Shown: piece after piece, positions 7,857 through 12,264 of the stretch
Layout: every line of letters starts with the position of its first letter
Numbering within the stretch: position 1 is the first letter of the stretch
Assembly: GCA_024274855.1 (NCBI GenBank)
Contig: JAJSAJ010000443.1
Coordinates: forward strand, 1 to 12,264
Origin: Planctomycetota bacterium
Lineage (GTDB): Bacteria > Planctomycetota > Planctomycetia > Pirellulales > Pirellulaceae
DNA length: 12,264 nt
Reading direction: 5' to 3'
Notes under the pieces: model-generated
The model's input: the letters and a program-made list of their open reading frames with translations, nothing else
The model's database searches: none
What the model was told of the DNA's origin: nothing
Translations under genes and position numbers: made by a program

Positions 7857-8783
7857 ATGGGAATCTATGACCGCGAGTATTACCAGGAAGACGACCAGGG
7901 CCGGCGTATTGTGCGGGCCAATAGCCAGATGTCCCTGGTAACGAAACTGGTCATCATCAATTTCGCGATTTTTATCGCTGATGCGTTTACACGACAGGTT
8001 CCCGGCACGGGACAGGGATGGCTCAGTCATTTTCTGTCGCTTGGTACCGACGTCTATATGCATCCTCTGAAGCTCTGGACCTTGCTGAGCTATGGATTCG
8101 CCCATGCGTCGTTGGGCAGCCCGGAAGGAATCTGGCACGTCGGAATGAACATGTTCATGTTGTGGATGTTCGGGCGTGACGTGGAGATGCGGTTGGGCAA
8201 GCGGGAGTTTCTGACACTCTATCTGGTCGCTATCGTTGTTTCCGGATTGGTCTGGCTGGGGTTGGAGACTTTTTGGCTATTCAACTCGGAATTGGGGGCT
8301 TTGCTTCGCCAGGCAGGCCAGCCCATGACGCTGGTTGGTGCGTCGGGGGCCGTGATGACGGTCTTTATTCTGTTCGTGCTCTACGATCCGCGTCGCACGT
8401 TATACATCTGGGGCATTGTTGCCGTTCCGGCATGGATGGTCGGTTTGCTGTTGGTCGGGTCCGACTATTTGCGTGCGATCACAAATCCCAACGACAGTGT
8501 CGCCTGGCAAGCCCATCTGGCGGGTGCTGGACTTGCCTTCCTCTACTTTCGTTTTCGCTGGAATTTCAGTCGTTTTATTCCTAACAAGCTACCTGCCGCA
8601 TCGGTCCGAATGGGCCCGCGTTTGAAAGTTCATGATCCGGATCAGCGTGATGCGTCGCTAGAGGACGAGGCGGATCGAGTGTTGGCAAAGGTTCACCAAC
8701 AGGGGCTCGGCAGTCTGACTGCTCGGGAAAGAAAGGTTCTGGAGGCCCATAGTCGTCGCGTTCGCGACCGGCGTGGTTCGTAA
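7857..8783 (+). CDS. Rhomboid-family intramembrane serine protease
   Basis: A 308-residue polytopic membrane protease that cleaves other membrane proteins within the bilayer. The catalytic dyad is visible: Ser163 in GASG and His220 in AHLAGA. H94 and N98 in WHVGMNMFMLWMFGRDVE form the conserved oxyanion-side motif of the second core helix. Hydrophobic helices lie at about 30-43, 70-85, 93-106, 119-140, 160-176, 183-202 and 217-232. The C-terminal cytoplasmic tail (LEDEADRVLAKVHQQGLG, SLTARERKVLEAHSRR) is a short conserved helical domain found after many bacterial rhomboids, and the N-terminal MGIYDREYY is characteristic of planctomycete members. ATG 7857 is preceded by AGGACGG; the nearby ATG 7851 is in another frame and stops quickly. 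All active-site residues are present, so it should be active. It is convergent with the ATPase gene, with 89 bp between their ends. Its substrate cannot be told from the context. Confidence 0.92.
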   Translation: MGIYDREYYQEDDQGRRIVRANSQMSLVTKLVIINFAIFIADAFTRQVPGTGQGWLSHFLSLGTDVYMHPLKLWTLLSYGFAHASLGSPEGIWHVGMNMFMLWMFGRDVEMRLGKREFLTLYLVAIVVSGLVWLGLETFWLFNSELGALLRQAGQPMTLVGASGAVMTVFILFVLYDPRRTLYIWGIVAVPAWMVGLLLVGSDYLRAITNPNDSVAWQAHLAGAGLAFLYFRFRWNFSRFIPNKLPAASVRMGPRLKVHDPDQRDASLEDEADRVLAKVHQQGLGSLTARERKVLEAHSRRVRDRRGS

Positions 8784-8872
8784 CCGCCGAATGTTCAAAG
8801 TGCACATTGGAGTCTTCTCGCAAACTCGCGAAAAAACGAGTGGGAGTGTCCATTGGGCTCGACGTCACGCGG

Positions 8873-10075
8873 CTACTCCTCGGGAAACCCGAAAACGCGA
8901 CGAATCTCTTCCGGGCTGGTGCGTCCCAGCTCAACTGCCTCGATGGCTCGCTGCCAGCACGAGATCATTCCAGTTTGCATTGCCAATGCGTGAAGGTGGC
9001 TTGTGTCTCGCTGCGACAAGACGGCGTCGCCCAACTGAGCCTGGTCGACCCGCAGCATCTCTGCCACGACAAATCGGCCTTGGTAGCCGGTCTCGGAACA
9101 CTGGTCACATCCGTTGGCCTTTGAGGCATGTTCCACCGGCAGACCAAGTAGATCGTTCGGGCTGCTGACCGGTAGAGCACAAGAGCACAAACGGCGAACA
9201 AGTCGCTGTGCAACAACAGCCAGTACACCACTTCGCAACACATAAGGCTCGATGCCCATGTCCGCCAACCGGCTGAGTGCCTCGGGCGCGCTGCCCGCAT
9301 GAAACGATGTAACAACCAGATGGCCGGTCAGTGCAGCTTGGAACACGGTCCTAGCCGTGTCGCGGTCCCGGATTTCTCCGACCAGAATCACTTCGGGGTC
9401 CTGCCGCATAATCGAACGCAAGCCGGTTGCCATGTCGAACCCGGTGCCGGCGTTGACCTGGGCCTGGGCGACCCCATCGACGGGAACTTCGATCGGATCC
9501 TCCAACGAGACGATACTTTTGCCACCCCGAGCGGCTTGCACCAGCTCGCGCAAACAGGCGTAGGCTGTCGTGGTTTTTCCGCTACCTGCCGGGCCGGCCA
9601 CGATCAGTGCCCCACTGGTCGCGTAAAGCAGGCGGGATAGTGCGGCTGTTATCTCGTCGGGTAGTCCCAGATCGCTTGGGTACCTGAATTGCCGCTCGGC
9701 GGCGAATAGACGTACAACGGCACGTTCACCATGGAGTGTTGGAAATGTGCTGACCCGCATTTCACCGTCCGCGTCTGCCTGACGAATGCGACCTTCCTGA
9801 GGAACGTCGGTACGATAGGTCAGCAGCTCCGCAAGAACCTTCAGACGCACTACCACGCTCGTGGCGTTACCGCGTGGGAAGCGGCCGACTTGTTGCAGGA
9901 CGCCATTTAGTCGCAAACGGACGTCCAGCCCGTCCGCTGCCGGCTGCAAATGAATGTCACTGGCATTTGCCTGACGGGCGCCCGCCAACAGACAGTCAAC
10001 AAACGATACGGCATATTCCGGATCGGCCACGTCAAGCGTTTTCAATTGTGCCCGAAGCTGTCGGTTGTCGCTCAT
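8873..10075 (-). CDS. GspE/PilB-family secretion or pilus assembly ATPase, short form
   Basis: A 400-residue hexameric ATPase of the type II secretion/type IV pilus family, which drives pilus or pseudopilus assembly from the cytoplasmic face. The N2 domain starts at about residue 20 (SFVDCLLAGARQANASDIHL) and the ATPase domain at about 130. Walker A is GPAGSGKTT (161-169), the Asp box is SIVSLEDPIE (187-196), Walker B is VILVGEIRD (229-237), and the His box is GHLVVTSFHAGS (251-262). The usual zinc site is altered: instead of two CxxC pairs there is CSC (297-299) and CDQC (323-326), followed by the normal ETGYQGR. The N1 domain of full-length GspE/PilB, which docks on the platform protein, is absent, so the protein falls between PilT and PilB in length. 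No other pilus or secretion gene is in the window. It lies downstream of the kinase on the same strand, with a MITE in the 233 bp gap. The last residues FPEE and the TAG stop look natural. Confidence 0.88.
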   Translation of the reverse strand: MSDNRQLRAQLKTLDVADPEYAVSFVDCLLAGARQANASDIHLQPAADGLDVRLRLNGVLQQVGRFPRGNATSVVVRLKVLAELLTYRTDVPQEGRIRQADADGEMRVSTFPTLHGERAVVRLFAAERQFRYPSDLGLPDEITAALSRLLYATSGALIVAGPAGSGKTTTAYACLRELVQAARGGKSIVSLEDPIEVPVDGVAQAQVNAGTGFDMATGLRSIMRQDPEVILVGEIRDRDTARTVFQAALTGHLVVTSFHAGSAPEALSRLADMGIEPYVLRSGVLAVVAQRLVRRLCSCALPVSSPNDLLGLPVEHASKANGCDQCSETGYQGRFVVAEMLRVDQAQLGDAVLSQRDTSHLHALAMQTGMISCWQRAIEAVELGRTSPEEIRRVFGFPEE

Positions 10076-10166
10076 TGAGTATTCATTGCTTTCAGTATGG
10101 ATTTCCGTACGCGTTTCCTACCCTTGGTTAACGTCCATCGTCCCAGCAGCGCGCGCAAAAAAACTC

Positions 10167-10302
10167 GTAACCGTTCACGGAATGTAAGCCGCAGGTTCGC
10201 TTCCAAGGGGTCAGACCCATTTTCGGCGACAAGATGCGTTCGCGTAAAAAAACGCTTTCTCCGCCGAAAATTGCGTCAGACCCCAGCGGCGTGAACGGCT
10301 AC
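10167..10302. mobile_element. 136 bp MITE, long copy with an internal 56 bp segment
   Basis: Same family as the element at 7298. The ends are GTAACCGTTCACG (10167-10179) and the complement of GTAGCCGTTCACG (10290-10302). It is flanked by a perfect 8 bp duplication, AAAAACTC (10159-10166 and 10303-10310). It differs from the short copy by 65 bp: a 56 bp segment (10219-10274) plus a second copy of GTCAGACCC. The right-hand duplication overlaps the stop codon of the kinase gene (TGA, complement of 10309-10311), so the element landed exactly at the end of that gene and left its product intact. It has no coding capacity. Confidence 0.87.
10210..10283. repeat. 56 bp palindromic segment inside the long MITE, flanked by 9 bp direct repeats
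   Basis: GTCAGACCC occurs at 10210-10218 and again at 10275-10283. Between them lies a 56 bp segment with a perfect 10 bp inverted repeat, ATTTTCGGCG (10219-10228) and CGCCGAAAAT (10262-10271), and a small inner hairpin GCGT-AAAAAA-ACGC (10242-10255). In the short copy GTCAGACCC occurs once and the segment is missing. Either a tiny element inserted with a 9 bp duplication, or the short copy lost the segment by recombination between the direct repeats. Confidence 0.75.
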
Positions 10303-10308
10303 AAAAAC

Positions 10309-12108
10309 TCAGTCCGTTTGGCGACTCGGATCGGCGGAGCCCACCACCTCGCGTTTGACAACCGGATGACGCATGCACCGAAGGACGAAATACTGGATCA
10401 TTCCAATCGCCAGCAAGCTGATTGTGATCGGAGCGGTCTCCACGAAAGAAGGAGCAGGCAATAGAGGGTGCGCCCAGGGCGAAGCCATAACCACGATGCT
10501 ATAGGCAACCACCGAGGCAATCGTGACAAGCCAGACCATGTGGCGATCGAACGACAGGGCAGATCCGGCGACCATGCATAGATAGAGCACAACCAGCGGG
10601 CTTTGGACCCCATCCGCTGCGGCGAGCAGAAACCAGGTGAACACGATAATGTCCGTTGCTGCCCAGGCGAACAGGATCCGAACGGTGGTGTTGGAACGTA
10701 GCAATAGGGACTGGTACAGCCATGCATACGCACCAACGACCAGCAACGTACCGGACGCCAACCAGTGAAAGAACCCTTGCGAGCCTGGATTCTCCATCCA
10801 ATAACAAATCAGGTGATACGCGTAGACCGCGCTGATGATCGCCAGCACGGACGCCAGACGCGGTCGGTGCCTCGCCCATCGCAATATCCGCTGCCGGATG
10901 CTCGGCGGACGCCCCGCAATCAGCTCGCCGTCCAGATACCTTTGCAAGTCTTCGGCTAATTCTCGCGCCGATGCATACCGCTGCGACGGATCCCTGCTCA
11001 GACATTTCATGCAAATGACATCCAGATCACGAGGAATCTGGCGGTTCAGCACGCGGGGCGGGATCGGATCCTGCTGTAGGATTTGCACCAGCGCGTCAAG
11101 CGTTGATTCAAAAGGAGGGTGCCCAGTCAGCAGATGGTACAGAATCGCGCCCAAAGCATAGATGTCGACTGCGGGCTCCGTTTGATCGACGGCACCCGCG
11201 GCCTGTTCGGGCGACATGTAGCCGGGTGTCCCCAGAATCTGGCCGGCCATCGTCAGACTACTCGGTCGATTGGTCCGTTTTGCCAGTCCGAAGTCCGTAA
11301 TACGTGCCTGACCGTCTTTGCAAAGCAGGACGTTGCCAGGTTTCAAGTCACGGTGGACCACGTCATGTTGATGTGCATAGTGGACTGCCTGAGCCAGTTC
11401 GATGATCAGGCGGGCGGATTCCTGAGGCGAATAGGTTCGGTCTTTCACGTCCTGTGCCAGAGTCGGACCTTCGACATATCCCATGACATAGAAGTGGTGG
11501 TCGTCGTGAGATCCAACATCAAAGACGGGCACAATTCCCGGATGATCCAGTCCGGCAGCCATTTCCGCTTCGGCGTAAAACCGCTGGATCGCCTCGGTCG
11601 AGGCCAGGTTCCGATCGAGGATCATCTTCAGTGCGACGGTCCGCTGCAATTTTTTGTCGTACGCTTTGAATACAACGCCCATACCGCCACGAGCGATCTC
11701 GTGAATCAGGCGATAGCTGCCACATTGTTGCCCCTCGGCGCTCTGGCTGGTCCAGCTGGACGGCGTGGCATCCGAGTTCTCAGTGGCCTGTTGGTGGTCT
11801 TGCGTTCTGGCATTCGCGGCAATTTGTCGAAATGCGGCTTCGACCTGATCAGAACGACCGGAAAACTCGGCCAGATATTGCGTCGGATCGATCGTGTCCC
11901 CACGTTCCGAGCGAAGTTCAAGCTCGGAACAGAGCAGCTCTTGAAACAGTCGGCCCTGAAGTTGCTCGGGAACACCGGTCAAGAAATCCCGAATACGTGG
12001 CTTCTGGCCGCTGCGCCACGCACGCTCGAATCGGTCGCAGGCCGAATCGACCAGCGTCGCGTCCGACCGGTTGTCGCCTGCCGGCTTGTTTCCTCGATCC
12101 GAGTTCAT
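10309..12108 (-). CDS. Membrane-anchored Hanks-type Ser/Thr protein kinase
   Basis: A 599-residue kinase. Residues 20-95 form a planctomycete-type N-terminal region (CDRFERAWRSGQKPRIRDFL, FQELLCSELELRSERG). The kinase domain spans about 131-395: glycine loop IARGGMGVVF (138-147), catalytic lysine K161 in VALKMI, HRDLKPGN (252-259), DFGLAKR (272-278), GTPGYMSPEQ (293-302). All catalytic residues are present. A basic stretch (RQRILRWARHRPR) leads into about six membrane helices (about 419-437, 448-470, 478-497, 503-518, 525-543, 558-577). The segment DIIVFTWFLLAAADGVQSPL resembles the multi-helix membrane module of some histidine kinases. The start ATG 12108 overlaps the stop of the upstream sigma gene as ATGA, pointing to translational coupling. 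This kinase-ECF sigma pairing is common in Planctomycetota and suggests that phosphorylation controls the sigma factor. The stop codon overlaps a MITE target-site duplication. The membrane signal is unknown. Confidence 0.93.
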   Translation of the reverse strand: MNSDRGNKPAGDNRSDATLVDSACDRFERAWRSGQKPRIRDFLTGVPEQLQGRLFQELLCSELELRSERGDTIDPTQYLAEFSGRSDQVEAAFRQIAANARTQDHQQATENSDATPSSWTSQSAEGQQCGSYRLIHEIARGGMGVVFKAYDKKLQRTVALKMILDRNLASTEAIQRFYAEAEMAAGLDHPGIVPVFDVGSHDDHHFYVMGYVEGPTLAQDVKDRTYSPQESARLIIELAQAVHYAHQHDVVHRDLKPGNVLLCKDGQARITDFGLAKRTNRPSSLTMAGQILGTPGYMSPEQAAGAVDQTEPAVDIYALGAILYHLLTGHPPFESTLDALVQILQQDPIPPRVLNRQIPRDLDVICMKCLSRDPSQRYASARELAEDLQRYLDGELIAGRPPSIRQRILRWARHRPRLASVLAIISAVYAYHLICYWMENPGSQGFFHWLASGTLLVVGAYAWLYQSLLLRSNTTVRILFAWAATDIIVFTWFLLAAADGVQSPLVVLYLCMVAGSALSFDRHMVWLVTIASVVAYSIVVMASPWAHPLLPAPSFVETAPITISLLAIGMIQYFVLRCMRHPVVKREVVGSADPSRQTD

Positions 12109-12264
12109 GCCTGTTCAACCTGAGACCATTTCTCGCGAATTCGTTGCAGCTTGCGCTCAACACTACGCGTCGTCAGACCGAGTTTCTCTGCAATTTCATC
12201 ATTGGTGTAGCCTTCCAGTTTCCACAATGCAACGCGTCTTAGTGTTGGGTCGTCCAGCGATTCA
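12105..12264 (-). CDS. ECF-type RNA polymerase sigma factor, C-terminal part (start beyond the window)
   Basis: The last 53 codons of a gene that enters from the right edge. It reads ESLDDPTLRRVALWKLEG, YTNDEIAEKLGLTTRSVE, RKLQRIREKWSQVEQA and ends at TGA (complement of 12105-12107). This is a sigma region 4 helix-turn-helix: LEGYTNDEIAEKLGLT is the first helix and turn, and TTRSVERKLQRIREKW the recognition helix that reads the -35 element. RSVERKL and the ending REKW are typical of the ECF subfamily that is expanded in planctomycetes. It overlaps the kinase start by 4 bp (ATGA). Region 2 and the start are outside the window. Confidence 0.85.
   Translation of the reverse strand, partial: ESLDDPTLRRVALWKLEGYTNDEIAEKLGLTTRSVERKLQRIREKWSQVEQA

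Larger units (their letters stand above)
10157..10302 (-). terminator. Possible terminator formed by the MITE downstream of the kinase
   Basis: On the kinase transcript (- strand) the element can fold through its end repeats, GTAGCCGTTCACG pairing with CGTGAACGGTTAC, and the right-hand end is followed by GAG and then seven T (complement of 10157-10163). This resembles a long-stem intrinsic terminator between the kinase and the ATPase genes. The 3-base gap and long loop make it imperfect; this is inference. Confidence 0.3.

Noticed and set aside
8784..8872. Possible bidirectional terminator between the rhomboid and ATPase genes
   Set aside because: Only 5 bp stems can be formed (for example ACTCG/CGAGT near 8825-8842), with no T tract after them.
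11119..12123. 334-codon open frame on the + strand opposite the kinase
   Set aside because: It is antisense to the intact kinase catalytic domain; no recognisable motif.
1..12264. CRISPR array, tRNA, rRNA or known defence module
   Set aside because: I found no regularly spaced repeats, no cloverleaf with a TpsiC arm, no rRNA sequence and no recognisable defence gene on either strand.

Overview
The window looks like part of a chromosome from Planctomycetota, probably a Pirellulales-like lineage. The evidence is the gene families: a very large exported protein with a C-terminal planctomycete-type heme-binding domain, a Hanks-type kinase translationally coupled to an ECF-type sigma factor, a rhomboid protease starting MGIYDREYY, a coding GC content that is moderate to high, and a hairpin repeat (GTCCCGCT/AGCGGGAC) of a kind I associate with planctomycete intergenic DNA. 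The taxonomic call is inference, since no rRNA or marker gene is present.

Left half (1-7253). A leader without genes (1-538) precedes a + strand gene for a secreted glucose/sorbosone-dehydrogenase-like propeller, HEAT and cytochrome c protein (539-4333). It runs convergently into a - strand ABC transporter ATPase gene (4392-5105). After a 570 bp gap with a good sigma-70-like promoter (5675-5703) comes a + strand gene for a two-TM, coiled-coil protein (5760-7253). All three genes are interrupted by in-frame stop codons, four in total: TAG at 1877, TAG at 5018-5016 on the - strand, TAA at 6810 and TAG at 7209. Family-like sequence continues in the same frame after the first three stops; after the fourth only 13 further codons remain. 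I see no indels. Every one of the four is best explained as a Glu codon (GAG or GAA) read as a stop. This is either a cluster of recent nonsense mutations, a substitution-type error in the sequence, or stop-codon readthrough; the sequence alone cannot decide.

Right half (7254-12264). A gap of about 600 bp holds a 71 bp MITE. It is followed by an intact rhomboid protease gene (+, 7857-8783), convergent with a - strand set: a partial ECF sigma factor (start outside the window), a membrane-anchored Ser/Thr kinase overlapping it by 4 bp, and a short GspE/PilB-type ATPase. A second, longer copy of the MITE (136 bp) sits between the kinase and the ATPase, inserted at the kinase stop codon.

The two MITE copies have 13 bp terminal inverted repeats starting GTAA or GTAG and perfect 8 bp target-site duplications, which together suggest mobilisation by an IS66-family transposase acting in trans. 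The longer copy differs from the shorter by a 56 bp palindromic segment flanked by 9 bp direct repeats. The most useful leads are the cluster of Glu-compatible stops, the two-copy nested MITE, and the kinase whose C-terminal membrane module resembles the sensor region of histidine kinases. I found no CRISPR array, tRNA, rRNA or recognisable defence system.
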